Notes under the pieces: generated by a model
Seen by the model: the letters and a program-made list of their open reading frames with translations, nothing else
What the model was told of the DNA's origin: nothing
Database searches by the model: none
Position numbers and translations under genes: made by a program
In this document: one piece after another, positions 51,436-63,100 of the stretch
How positions within the stretch are numbered: the first letter of the stretch is position 1
Layout of the letters: every line of letters begins with the position of its first letter
Assembly (NCBI GenBank): GCA_005406025.1
Contig: BGZK01001372.1
Coordinates: 100,368 to 164,367, forward strand
Origin: Eumeta japonica
Taxonomy: Eukaryota > Arthropoda > Insecta > Lepidoptera > Psychidae
Direction of reading: 5' to 3'
DNA: 64,000 nt

Positions 51436-52472
51436 ATGGATTTAAGTCATGAAAATTTTCATACTACGGTTTTCTACGATTTTAAGTGTCATTTGAGAGC
51501 TCAGCAAAGGCTCATTTGGCTTCGAATTGCCTTTGGCGATGAAGCACCATGCAAGACGACTATTTATGATTAATTTGCAAAATTCAAGCCGGTCATGTCA
51601 ATCTCGGTGAAGAATTTGGTGATGGTCGCCCGTCCACCGCTGTAAATAACAAAAATATCGATGCTGTGCGCCATATTATAGAAATAGACAGACATGTTAC
51701 CTACCATAAAATTCGGGCATCTTTAGGCATAGGCGTGAGTCAAATACAATCAAACCTACACAAACATTTGGATAGGTAAAGACTGTGCTCATGGTGGTCT
51801 CACACAATTTGACTGAGGCTCAAAAAACGGAACGCGTCAATTGATGCAATGCTATGCTTATCAGATTCAAGGAAAGGGCGTCAAATTTAGTGTGGGGCGT
51901 AGTAACAGGTGACGAAACATGGATTTGTTGCTACGACACCAAAAAAAGCAGCAATAGACCATGGGTCAATCGAGACGAGCCGAAATCAACCAACTTGGCG
52001 CGCGAGCAAAGTGCCTCTAAGCGGATGATTGCTTCTTTTTCTAATAAAACTAGACACGTGGCTACTGTTCCTTTGAATTAAGAGTTGCATTCAATTGGAG
52101 AATTCTCGTACCGTGAACAGTGATTGGTACACGACCATTTGTTTGCCGGAAGTTATTGACGAACTCCGCAAAAATAACCGTAAACGTCGTGTCATCTTGC
52201 ACCATGACAATGCAAGTTCTCACAGGGTCAAACAGAAAAATAAATTTTTAAAAGAGAAAAATATAGAAATTATGAGCAATCCTGCATACAGTTTCGACGT
52301 GACATCTTGTGATTTTTTGTTCGCAAAAATTAAGGTAATTTCATCACCAAAAGAGGCTGTTGAAGAGCATGAAAAACATTTTTTTCAAGGTCACCAGGAG
52401 TGGCATAAATGTTTTCACAATTGGTTTATTAATATGAAAAAGTGCATTTATACTAAACGGAGAATATTTTGA
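51436..52472 (+). pseudogene. Decayed mariner transposase (DD34D), relic of a DNA transposon
   Basis: The reading frame begins at ATG (51436) with FYDFK and AFGDEAPCKTTIYD of the N-terminal helix-turn-helix. It hits TAA at 51571, continues in another frame from about 51588 (GDGRP, DRHVTYHKIRASLG), then in a third frame through SHNLTEAQKTERVN, a TGA where Trp is expected, and VTGDETWI, and in a fourth segment from 52095 with TVNSDWYTTICLP, HHDNASSH and CDF. The catalytic aspartates are visible at 51911, 52206 and 52311, and the last two are separated by 34 residues, the mariner signature. The C-terminal WHKCFHNWF and EYF are also conserved. At least three frame changes and several stops rule out a working enzyme. 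Length matches the usual 345 or so residues. Terminal inverted repeats were not clearly found. Confidence 0.92.
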
Positions 52473-55150
52473 GAAACAATAAATTTATTTTTGACCATTC
52501 TAAGTAATTATTGACCGTTCACAGTATTTTTTTCTCATTCATTCCAAAAATTTCCAGTGCGCCCTACGTATAATGATAATAGTTGTATTGATCTCAGTAA
52601 ATATATAAGAATGGTGGAAAATCCGTTAGAAAGCAGGAACATAAAAAATCTACGAAGTACTAACTGCTTTCTTTCGTATGATATTAGATCGTGGGAACAC
52701 TTATGGTGTGATATTGTGTTTACATAGTATAAGTACACTTTCCTTACGAACTACGAGCGTGTCAGATGATCGATCGATTTTTTTCCTTCTTCGGAAAACC
52801 GTTTTCTATTTGCATATAGATATCTTATCTATGACATTCGTGGAAAATATAAGCTTAATGGTTTATCAGAAACTACAATAATGTCTTAAATTTTAAATAG
52901 AGTGCTGATGATTAATCATTCAGCTGTAGTATTTAAACATTTGTTTAATATTATTGTACGTATTTTAGGAGATTCGAAATAATTCTGTATATAACGGTAA
53001 TTATTTTTATAAACCCTTATAACATGAATGCAAAAAATCTTCGTAATCCTGTCATTATAATAAAATATCATTACTATTACTTGTCCATCTTTTTTTAATA
53101 GGCGTATAAACCACAGGCTTGTTGGTGACAATGTCCAGAGATAGGCTACGAAGCTGGTTTTCGTAAAATTGCAAAATCCAGCTCCGAGATGGATCTCGAA
53201 CAAAAAGCGGTCGCGCGCCCACCGCGCTGGGCCGGTTTAGCTGCGCCCGCGCCGGTGTGCTGTGAACGTTTAAGGTCGTCCGTATTCATTTATTGTGAGC
53301 GTGGTATTTATTGAAACGTAAAAAGGTAATTTATTAAATAGTAAAGGCTAGGTATTAATATACAGCGATGCTTTCTGTAGAAAACGAGTAATTTAAAATA
53401 TTTACTTCTGTTTACAACAAATAAATAAGGACGTCCATTTTTTCAATAAATATTTTTAATTTTTATATTTTAAAATTCTTAAAATATAATAATTTTATTT
53501 TATATAATCCTAACGACATCCTTTAAAACAATTAACGGAATTTTCGGAAAATTAATCGCTATTAACGGAAAATCAATATTAAGATGAATTTTGTCTTTAG
53601 ATGAACCTGTTACGGTGACTCATTAAAAAGAGAATTTAATAAATGTTGTGAAAGTTTCCTTAACCACGTTAATATTGTGTTCATATAATAAGTTTTAATA
53701 GTAATTAATTAGTTACAGAATGACAGAAAGATTGCAAAAAAAAAGCTATTTAATATTTTTCAAGTAAAGTCAAAAATTGTACGACTTCTAACGCGATACG
53801 TCTTAAATAGTGCACTGCTCTCAACTTACCAAAAACAAACTGTTCTGAAGTTCGTTTGCCTCTTAAATATGCATATCGCAATTATACTCCAATAGAGAAC
53901 AATATGTAGAAAAACTTATCATTTTAATACCATTATAATAACAAAGTAACATTTATTGCGTATTAAATAAAGAAAAAACCTATTTGAAAAGTATTCTGTG
54001 GATGTGCGCGTGTCTGTACGTGTGCTTCCTGTGTGTGGTCACGATAACTTCCAAAACACTCCACATATCGAGATCTTTTTTTTTTATTCACTTTAGGATC
54101 GCTTCCTCAGATTTCTAATTGTAAATGGCTGTTTAATTCAATGTCGTTTAATTGATATTAATAAAAACCAAAATCAACTCGTATTTTAGTATTTATTGAT
54201 TTTTATACATCTGTGAATAAAGTTTAACTTTAGGCCGCAAATGGGCGCTATTAGTCAGCCGATTTATAATCACAGCCTACTGCGCACGCGTCGTATTCCT
54301 CTCGTTCAAATCGGAATGCTGCGAAATTTAAAACTGAATTTAAAGCATTTTTTTTTTGCTTTTATCATTTTACTGTTTTGAGTGAGAGTTAAGAGACGTG
54401 CATTTTTTGAATTTTCAAATTTTTTCACATTTTTGCTGACATAATAAATACCCCATCTATTATACTGTAGACAAAAATAGACTACAGCATTATGCTCAGT
54501 AACATGATTCGACCAATTTTACATTTCACTCCGTAGTGCATATTGTTCTAAGAATTATAATTTTACATTTAATTTTTCGGAGACTTTCATTCTGTGTCTT
54601 TGGTAACTTTGACATTGAGACCTATATATAATCATACACGTACTATCTGGCCCTGCAGACCTGCCTAGCTGGCAGGTGACATCAGATTTTTTTTGCGCAC
54701 TGCACAAACCTTGCATAAATATTTTATATAAAAAAATTGTGTTGATCTCGAGATTATATTCTGTGAATATGAATTATCTCGTTTTGTATAGATAAATTTT
54801 ATTAATAATCCAAACTATAGTGTCGACATTTTGTTTATTTCCTTTTTGGGTATTAAGTCAACATATACGGTGAATGTGAGTAATTTTTGTCTATATCTAT
54901 TGATAATTCGACCAAAGCGTTGTTTATCGGATCAGGATTTTGTGATTTCTTTCTTGGCACTAAACCGACATGTATGTCGGTTATAAAGCACTTTTGTCTA
55001 TGAACATACAATTTGCTAATGACATGGCTACAACTCCACCTAGTTATGAGTCCTCGTTTCGACAAAATAAATATAATGTGTGAATATGGCGTCAATCGGT
55101 CAAGTCGTTCATAGTTATACGATCGAGGATGTTTAATTTTACTTTGCACT

Positions 55151-55212
55151 AAAAATGACGCTTATTTAGATAAGCGTCATTTTTACGTTGCCGCTTTAGA
55201 GCGGCAACGTAA
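55151..55212. other. Two overlapping perfect hairpins with TTAG loops
   Basis: The first hairpin pairs AAAAATGACGCTTAT (55151-55165) with ATAAGCGTCATTTTT (55170-55184) around TTAG. The second pairs TTACGTTGCCGCT (55183-55195) with AGCGGCAACGTAA (55200-55212) around TTAG. Stems of 15 and 13 bases have no mismatch, both loops are identical, and the hairpins share two bases. No known RNA or transposon end is recognised. Confidence 0.7.
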
Positions 55213-55914
55213 CCAAGACACAATCGAAAGCATTGAGAGTATTTTTTGTAATTTGTTAGTAACCTTGTTAAATTTAATATAATCTTTTCAAGCATAGGAT
55301 AACTTAAATAATTTTGGTTTTTTTTTTTTTCTTTAAATTTCGTTGACATGTTTGATGAACTTCATGAAGGTAATTACTAAAAGTGGTTCTTTATAACATT
55401 TAACTTTGAATAGAATTTTTGAAAGAAATCGGTCTATATTTACTCCCAAAGATCTCATCAGTTAGACAAACGATTATTAAAATACAATCCGGAAATAGCT
55501 ATAACACGATGTTTTCACATATTTTTTGTTCTTGCAGCATCATTTGAGTCATATCGATTAAAGCAAGATTAACTTTTCCTCCCGTCGCTCGCGCCGCACT
55601 ACCGGCGCGCGGGTGGCCCGCGCGTCCGGTATCTTTTCCCATCTTTTGAAATCACCTGCTATCTTTTGATCGGCCGCCATTTTTCAGCGGTGTCCGCCGA
55701 TAAGAAAGGCCGACGCGGTCTCGTCTGCCAACTCGTGTTTGATGGAAGGTGGAGCGTCTGGAGATTTGTCTTGAAACGGTTAAATACAGTTTTCAATAAA
55801 TACTGTGTTCCCGTTTCTCGTTTGTGATTTTTTTTGTTAAAAAGTCTAAGATGGAGCATTGAAAAACTGTTTTTAAAATATTTTTTTACGTTAATTTCTT
55901 TATTAAGAAAAATT

Positions 55915-55995
55915 GAATGTCTGTCTGTTTGTTTGGAATAAACCTCCGAAATATTTTAACGGAATTGTAATCAAATCTTATACAGACTTGGATCA
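55915..55995 (+). repeat. Possible non-LTR repeat tail fragment
   Basis: The phrase GTCTGTCTGTTTGTTTGGAA followed by TAAACCTCCGAAATATTTTA and a 'CGGAATTGTAATCAAATC' segment resembles the inverted 3' tails of insect LINE/SINE copies, where a GTCTGTTTGTTTG run precedes a conserved 'aaactactgaacggattttgatgaaa' segment. Only about 80 bases remain. The identification is by resemblance. Confidence 0.3.
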
Positions 55996-56824
55996 TCTTC
56001 TAGAATGCAACATAAGATACTTTCCACGCTATATAAATCAGTGCAAATACTAGAAAAATAGGAGCGATGTTCAAGACGGTATCGCGATCGATATTGCGAT
56101 ACGGGATACGACCGGGATCGGAAACAGTAATTCCCAAATTTTACTTTTCCCAAAGAACGACTAGTTTTAATAAAGGATATGAATTGGGCAAATTTTTATT
56201 AAATTTCGTTTATCAAAGGAGTTCCATAGTGTTACTTTCATGCAAGTCAATAACAATATGGCGGCTTCATAACAATATGAAGATTTTCCTCATGTCTTCT
56301 TCATATGTAATAAAAATGGCGTGGTTCCGTTAAAATATGGTCACGATTTTAGGCATTCCCTGTACCTATTGTAAAAACGTATATATGACTTTGAACATTA
56401 AAATTGTTTGTTACCTTCTTAAATTGTATTCTTATTCAGTAATATTACAAACTGTATGCCTATGAGGTTTGAAGGTCTCGTCTGAAAATGATAATCAGAA
56501 GTTGGCGATATCTATCTGCGCGGATAATTTTTTGGATAGCATTACTACGCTCGGTCCAATTCTTGTTGTATGATTAAGACATACAATAATTATCTTATTA
56601 TATAAATGAGGCAAAAATTATTAATTTTCAATTATATATTTGTTTATATTATTTAGTTGCGATTCCAGTGGTAACATATGTTTCGCTTCTTTGAATAATT
56701 ATGAAACAACCAATTTATTTATTTCAATAGAATATTTAATTTATTTTCATACGGATATTTAATACCCTTTGTACGTTTGGCTTATTCTATGTTTGCTGAT
56801 CACACCTCGTCTGTCTGTCCCCAG

Positions 56825-56903
56825 GCTTCGTGTCGTGTTCTCCGTCGCCGTGCAAAAACGGCGGCGCCTGCGCATCCACGCCCAGGGGCGAGTCCTACTG
56901 CAA
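56825..56903 (+). CDS. Internal exon encoding part of an EGF-like domain
   Basis: The exon is preceded by a pyrimidine-rich tract ending in CCAG and followed by a strong 5' splice site, AA|GTAAGTG. It reads as two bases completing a codon (probably Gly or Ser), then 25 codons, then two bases of the next codon, giving a phase 1 entry and phase 2 exit. The peptide has four cysteines spaced C-x4-C-x5-C-x9-C around the core SPCKNGGAC, the hallmark of cysteines 1-4 of an EGF-like module. In EGF domains cysteine 5 usually follows one residue after cysteine 4, so cysteines 5 and 6 should lie on the next exon, which should begin with one base and then a Cys codon. The exon is far richer in G+C than the flanking DNA. 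EGF modules act outside the cell as protein-protein or calcium-binding units, so the parent is probably a secreted or single-pass membrane protein. The parent gene is not recognised. The class is fairly certain and the exact splice sites likely. Confidence 0.8.
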
Positions 56904-57207
56904 GTAAGTGACCCACCACATCCAGCCTATGCATTCACCCTTATATTATTATAAGTGTGTCTATAGATTTTCGTCTTGATATGCCTATGCTGGTAAACGA
57001 CCCAGGAAAAGGTTACGTATAATAGGTTGACACTGTTTCAATCAAAGTTAGCGCGTAGAAGTACGTTATTATTATCACTAACCACATACGCCGATGTATT
57101 GGTTAATGTTGTGAACTCGACGCTCTCGTGAAACTTTATATTATGTGTGATTTTTTATTATCGGACTTGCACAATTAAAAATCAAATGTTTACATTTTCA
57201 ATATTTA
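56904..57207. other. 5' part of the intron following the EGF exon
   Basis: Begins with the 5' splice site GTAAGTG. Nothing else is recognised in these 300 bases. Confidence 0.55.
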
Positions 57208-57436
57208 CACTGAAAAAAATATTTCTAACCAAGTTCGAATTTGGCTTGGTTAAATATACTTTGTTGAAATAACTGAATAATTCGTTGTATCAACAAATAA
57301 TATGTGTGATTTAACCAATCGGACCAATATACAGGTCGGTTAAGACAACCAAAATATTGATTCGCTCAAAATCAGCAATGCAAATTCATTATGTTATTCA
57401 AACTTATGGTTGGAAGGACCAATTTTTTTTTCAGTG
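57208..57436. mobile_element. TA-flanked miniature inverted-repeat element
   Basis: The ends are CACTGAAAAAAA and its inverse TTTTTTTCAGTG. TA lies on both sides (57206-57207 and 57437-57438), consistent with the duplicated TA target of the IS630-Tc1-mariner superfamily. The interior has the inverted pair TCTAACCAAGTT..GGTTGGAAGGA and the string GTTGTATCAACAAA, which also occurs just inside the left end of the 1.6 kb block at 6135-7761. At 229 bp it is non-autonomous. Confidence 0.6.
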
Positions 57437-59673
57437 TACTAGGTACATTTCATTAACTGTTTTCAACTTCTTCAGGCAAGATGAAATAAGAGAAAGCAAC
57501 ATTAATGCATACAATTATCGAAGTGAATTTATTTTTGAAATACAACTTTTAAGTTTGATTTCATTGTAAAAACCTGAATTCATCGGACTAAGTCGTTTTT
57601 GAATGGACTAAAAATGTTATGAAGCTTTGAAAGTCTTCATAGGACTGTTGTTTATGAGATACAAATGGTTGACATTTTAGTAATATCTGAAAAGTGAAGA
57701 TTTAACATCTGATTTTTAATTGACAAATACCTAATAACCAGTCACACTAAACATCAACGATGTCAAAAACAATTTATATTATGTGAATACAAATTAATAT
57801 GGACGTTACTTTAGTTACATTTATATCGATTAAACGGTTTCTTATTATTGTTTTAGATTTTTTTTTAAACGCCTCTTAGTAGAAGATATATCGCGAATAA
57901 GTGGAAACTGTTAATATTGTAATTACATATTATTAATATTGTAACTAAGTAATTAACTTGTAATAATACAGGTTAATTACTTAGAGTCTATTTCAACCAA
58001 AGCAATGCTTATAAAATCGTGCTTTGTTTGATATTTAAATATTTGCTTACGTTGTAAACTTTATGAATAGAGGTGTCGCTAAACAATTTTCAAATATTAA
58101 CAAACTTTTCCTCATTCATTTCTCTATTAAAGGGAGAAAGTTATTGGTTTATGTTATCTAAAAACATGTAGATACATTGCGAAAAAAAAAACCGTTACGT
58201 TCGTGCTGCGTTGTCCCCCGACAACTCCTCATATCGCTCACGATATCTCTGTCCTTTTCTCCCCGCTTGCATAGACGATAGGCTATCTCTTTCACGGAAT
58301 GGGTATGTGTGTGAAAGATGGACAGATGCGCCAGCGTCCCCTCAGCCGATACGGGTTCAAGTGGGCACTAATTGCGGGGTGAGAAGGCGAGAGTGATTAA
58401 AGTGTATCGAGTATGTAAAATTGGTTCCGTACATATTTATGTTATATATAATTGACGTGGTCGTCTCTACTTGTTGCCCTTTGACATTTTTTAAATTACA
58501 CTATTCAGATGACGCTTTTCAATCATGATTTTAATTTTGACAAGTTTCGGTTGGTTTGTATGTTTCTTGTTTTTCCATTTTGTTTCGTGCCGAATTTTCC
58601 ATCGCACACATTCGTTTTGTGAATTTATTACGTCGATCTGCTTTTATCATTTCTTTGCAAATGACTGAATTGTCTCAAATTTGTTTTCACTGTCGTCACC
58701 ACATTTTTTTTTCAAATCACACCTCTTTATCTCACGTTACTATTCCTACGTCTTATTCAGCGATGTCAGTGTATTAAGTGTATGTGCTACTTTTGTGTTG
58801 TGCCATATTCACCATTTACCATCCTATATGAGTATTTATAATTCGTGTTCCCCACCAAATATAAAATAAAAAAGAGTACACAGAATCCCATTGACTTATT
58901 TACTCTTGCTTATTCTCTTTTAAATAATGCTCACCATCTTAAACAATTTAGATGTTCAAATTCCGTATTTTGTTCGACTCTCTTATCTATCACCAGTATA
59001 TTGCTTTATGTCATACTTTTTTCGTTAAATACAATATCAATAAAATAAATAAATTGAAATAACACGGTATTAATAAAAAGTGATTTTTGTTCACGTTTTT
59101 TTGTTCACGTTTGTATATCATATGTCCCGAGACAATTGGAAACTATATAAAACATTTTTAATTAAATTATAAAATCTGTAATGGCAATTAAGACAAACAC
59201 GTAAAATCCTAAAGACAATTTTTATTATCCGTAGTATCAACGGAACCCTAAAAATATGGTAATGCGTTCGCACACAATCAGTGATGCAGTACACTTGCAT
59301 CGCATGCATCTAATTCATTATTATTATTGTTGTTGTGATAAACCGGGCGGGCGTGTTGGTGATAGTACTTGACTTTGCAGAAGTGTTGTTATAAACTAAA
59401 TCGAATTACTTAATTTACTTTACAATTGATCATTTATTATATCGATTGCGGCTTGACGAATGAAAATGCACCCGTGTTTCAAAATATCTCAAATGTGTAA
59501 TACATATCTCATTATTTAAGAAAATAATGACATTTTTGTTGTGATGCATTTATGTGAAACGTAACATAAAATATATAATATATATTTATATGTAATAGAA
59601 ATACATACACAAAATAGAATTATATGTAATATAAATACATCGAATCTAGTAGAAAAAATTTCTTTATCTAGAC
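57437..59673. other. Intronic DNA downstream of the EGF exon
   Basis: No further exon is seen. A perfect 13-bp inverted repeat (57945-57957 with 57972-57984) follows a direct repeat of TTAATATTGTAA, and a GC-richer islet lies at 58200-58390. The rest is AT-rich and unremarkable. Confidence 0.5.
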
Positions 59674-59886
59674 CACGTATAGGGCAACCTTTGACATGTT
59701 GTGGGCCAAACTTTATTGTACAAATACGTTCGTGGGCCGCGTTCAAAAAGTAGTGCATTTTAAAATAGTGTTCATAATTTTTAAGAATAGATATCGGACA
59801 TGAAGCTTTTCAAAATGTCTCGCGGGTCGGTTCAAATCTTACAGCGGGCCGGATGCGGCCGCGGGCTGCCTTGTTGCCCACGTATG
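59674..59886. mobile_element. hAT-like miniature transposon with target duplication
   Basis: The left end CACGTATAGGGCAAC and the inverse of the right end, CATACGTGGGCAAC, are similar terminal repeats. Perfect 8-base duplications of ATCTAGAC flank the element (59666-59673 and 59887-59894). The interior is rich in GGGCC and CGGGCCGG phrases typical of many hAT miniature elements (TGTGGGCC, GCGGGCCGG). At 213 bp it has no coding capacity. A second hAT-like element starts at the very next base after the right duplication. Confidence 0.7.
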
Positions 59887-59894
59887 ATCTAGAC

Positions 59895-60191
59895 CAGTGT
59901 TTCCCAACGTGGGGCCCACGCCCCACAGGGGGGCAATTTGATAGTTAAGGGGGGCAATTAGAAATGTACTCGACACAACTTTAATCCTTTCGCTTTGGGT
60001 TATTTAAATGCAATGCTAGATATCGGTGACAAATTTAACAAAAAAGGCAAATTCTTAATAAAATGCTATAAATAATTATTAGGTATAATTTCGTTTAATG
60101 GTTTGTTTAAAGATTAAAAATTATGTAAGGGGGCATGAAAATTTTAAAAATGTCAAGGTGGGGCGTGGCCGAAAAAGGTCGGGAAACACTG
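59895..60191. mobile_element. hAT-like element with CAGTGTTTCCC ends
   Basis: The left end CAGTGTTTCCCAAC and the inverse of the right end, CAGTGTTTCCCGAC, agree at 13 of 14 bases and match the common 'CAGTGTTTCCCAACC' termini of hAT elements. The left end contains GTGGGGCCCACGCCCCAC, a perfect 7-bp hairpin, and the interior carries repeated GGGGGGCAATT. It abuts the right target duplication of the element at 59674-59886. No intact 8-base duplication of its own is seen (left flank ATCTAGAC, right flank ACAGACAT), so one flank may have been rearranged. Confidence 0.65.
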
Positions 60192-63100
60192 ACAGACATA
60201 GGTAAATGTTATTCGATTCATAGACGTGTAGAGAATATGCTATTCGTTTATCAAACAGAATGTTTTAGATAAGCGGATTTCACACATTGAAATGAATATT
60301 GACAATTTTTTTACTTTCTCGTACTGCACAGGCAAACGAATTTACGTCTTTTTGCGCGATAGGGTGAATTAAGTGAACTACGCCAACGTTACTTAATAAT
60401 CCCATATAAGCGAGTAGTAAATTTACACTCGCCGCCGGCAGCGGGCGCTTTCGTCAGATCGTTTAAGTTTGCTCATTAAAATAGCTACCCCTCTGAGGAC
60501 GTAGCTTGATGATGGCCGAGCCATTTAGGTGTCGGTCGATGTGTTGTGAGTGTGAGTGTATGGAAGCATTTCGATGCGATTTCATTATCGGTCGCGATAC
60601 AAATCAAAATTGCTGTCATTCATTTTTTTTCTCAATTGTGACTTAACCGGTTTTGATGCAACGAGAGCCCGAGCGAAAACGTCCAAAAAGTATTTGTTTC
60701 GAATTCACTTTTTTAACGCATTAATTTCCCTTTGTTTTTGGCAGTTGCTGAAAATTTTTAATTCGACTACCGACGTTTAGCAACAGAGATGCAGATTACA
60801 CGTACTAAGTCTGAGAGTCTGATGGGAGATCGTCGTAATGTAATTTACCTAAATCACTGTTTAGCGCATTCATAGCTTGGAATATAGGTTAAAAACATTC
60901 GAACACGAAAACCAAATTTAAACATTAAGTGCGGTTTATTTGAGATGAACAGACTGACAAAAATTGGATTAAATAGTCACATCTTTAGTATATCGAATTG
61001 GCTTGAAGGAAAAGAGGAGAACCTGTATTTATTTTATGAGTGTAAAGGTCTCACCTTCACGTAAATCGACATCCAAAATAAAATGAAAAGCGGTACCGTT
61101 TTAAAAAATGCATGTGAAAATATGACTTTCCAAAATAGGCGGAAATATACAATAATCACGTGATTTGACATAATTACAGCGATCTATAGCTTTCAAATGA
61201 TCAAACATCAGAAATAAAAAATGCAAAAAGAGAAAAATAAAACATTTATGCAGTTCACACGCATTAGAAGTGAAACCTTCAGGAATTGAGAGGAATGAGA
61301 CCAATGCGGTATGAGAGGCGGGATAATTATAACGTTTATTTATTGTAATGTTGCTATTACGATTAAAAGTTATTTCGCATTCTGTTATTTAGACTCCATG
61401 CATTCAATCGCATTCAATCTCAACAAATGGCTATGTGCAGGCGCACACAAATCTTTATCTCGCTTTCTATCTCATTCTGTCGTAGGTTAAATGCATGCGT
61501 TTGTGTGGCTGTGTGTGTGTTTGTCTCTCTCTCTTTTTTTCTCCCTCTCTGCGTGCCCGCGTGCGTGTCAGTTGTGTGTGTGAATTTTCACTTCAAAAAT
61601 GGTACAGGTACTAGATAGCCCTTCGATAAATGTGAACATTCTATAAAATAATGAACGCAATATAAGAGTACTTTAAGAAACACTTTTTACTTGTACTTAA
61701 ATGAACCAATAACATGAGATAAATGGACTTCAGTTCAATTTATAAATAGAGAGTATCCATATTAAGATTGAACAGGTTTTTTCAAATCGCGACAGTAAAA
61801 CCCTTGTATATGTTAAGTTCTTTTGCCTTAATAATATTATCAAGAAAACGCAGCCGTTAGACAATTTCGATGGGGTGACATCACTCGACATTCCAATCAT
61901 TCATTCCGATCAAGCTTATGTAAAACACAATGCACTTATTCTGAATAAATATTCACCATTCTACTTCTTAGATAAAGATTTTTAATACTAACAATTTTAT
62001 ACGAGTCCTTTAGGCTCAAAGCGTAAATTTTTCGGACAAAATTCAAATCACGATTTGTTCACTTAGCCGCATAGTAACACGGTCATTCAAAAGCGTGCCA
62101 ATATTCAATAAAGTTGCGCCAGGAAGTTAATTTTGCTTATAATATAATAATGTTCGTTAATTTTGCGTATAAGAATGTAATATGTAGTGGTCCGCGTGCG
62201 CGTCCACGTGACCGGCGCGAGCAATCTGGGCCACCGCCCACCGGCACTTAGCGACGGCCACACTTCTGCGTCTGATTCGTCTTTGCGATTTGTTATTTAT
62301 TTTAGAGAAAATAAATTTTGCTTATTCTTAATTTATAATTATTGATAATTATTATTATTACAGACATTTATAGCAAAAAATAAAATACATAAATATATAT
62401 TTATATATACTAAATTCTATAACATGAGGATGTTGATGGATTGATAATCGTTAAAGTAAAATGTCCTTCCTGCGAAGAAATCCCGTAATTTTAGGATTCC
62501 GTAACTTGATAATAAAAACGGAATTCTTATTGTGGCACTTCTATGTTAGTATGCATGCGATATTATTATTGACTTGAAATTAAACATATCGATTATAGAA
62601 TACGTTTCAAAGCATACGTTGATGGTGAATGCTGTTCAGATTTTTTATTGTGGCAATTAATTTTTTTTTTTTTGAGCTGTGTACTTGCGTAGTGGAATGT
62701 CTTTCACATGGAAGGTATTACTACGTACTGAAAACTGAACTTTTTTTAAACGTTTTGGTCTTATTCATTATTTACTTGTAACATTGCGAAATACCGTCGG
62801 TCTTCCACAGCTTGTAATTCAAACGACACGAAATGTTTTGCCATATGTTACAAAATCTTATCAAGTTTTCTATGATTTCTTTCTATGATAAAGGTAATGT
62901 AACACATATTTTCGTTTACGGTTTCGAAGGAAATAAATAATTTGGTAATCTTTACTCTTTTGTACTTACAACTTTTCAATTTGTAAAAGTCTAACGACTG
63001 AGTCGGACTTTTATCATTGAATTTATGTCCTACCAAAAAATACTTAAAAGCTAATATAATAAATTCGCCATTCCAATTCGCTTTGTCTACATTTAGATAT

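Larger units (their letters stand above)
52473..56824. other. Intron preceding the EGF exon
   Basis: No gene is supported. The stretch includes a GC-rich islet at 53200-53270 with CTGCGCCCGCGCCGG, the tandem TTAG-loop hairpins at 55151-55212, a GC-rich islet at 55575-55760 with three ATCTTTT repeats and GCCGCCAT, and a 'CTGTCTGTTTGTTTGGAATA' phrase near 55921 that resembles a lepidopteran non-LTR tail. The 3' end is a normal pyrimidine tract and CAG acceptor. Confidence 0.6.

Noticed and set aside
52473..52525. Possible right terminal repeat of the mariner element (TCTAAGTAATTATTGACC)
   Set aside because: A partial inverse, GTAATTACTA, lies near 51333, but the match is too short and too AT-rich to call the element's ends.
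56769..56954. Open frame starting upstream of the EGF exon
   Set aside because: It is in a different frame from the EGF peptide and runs through both splice sites; a shadow of the true exon.
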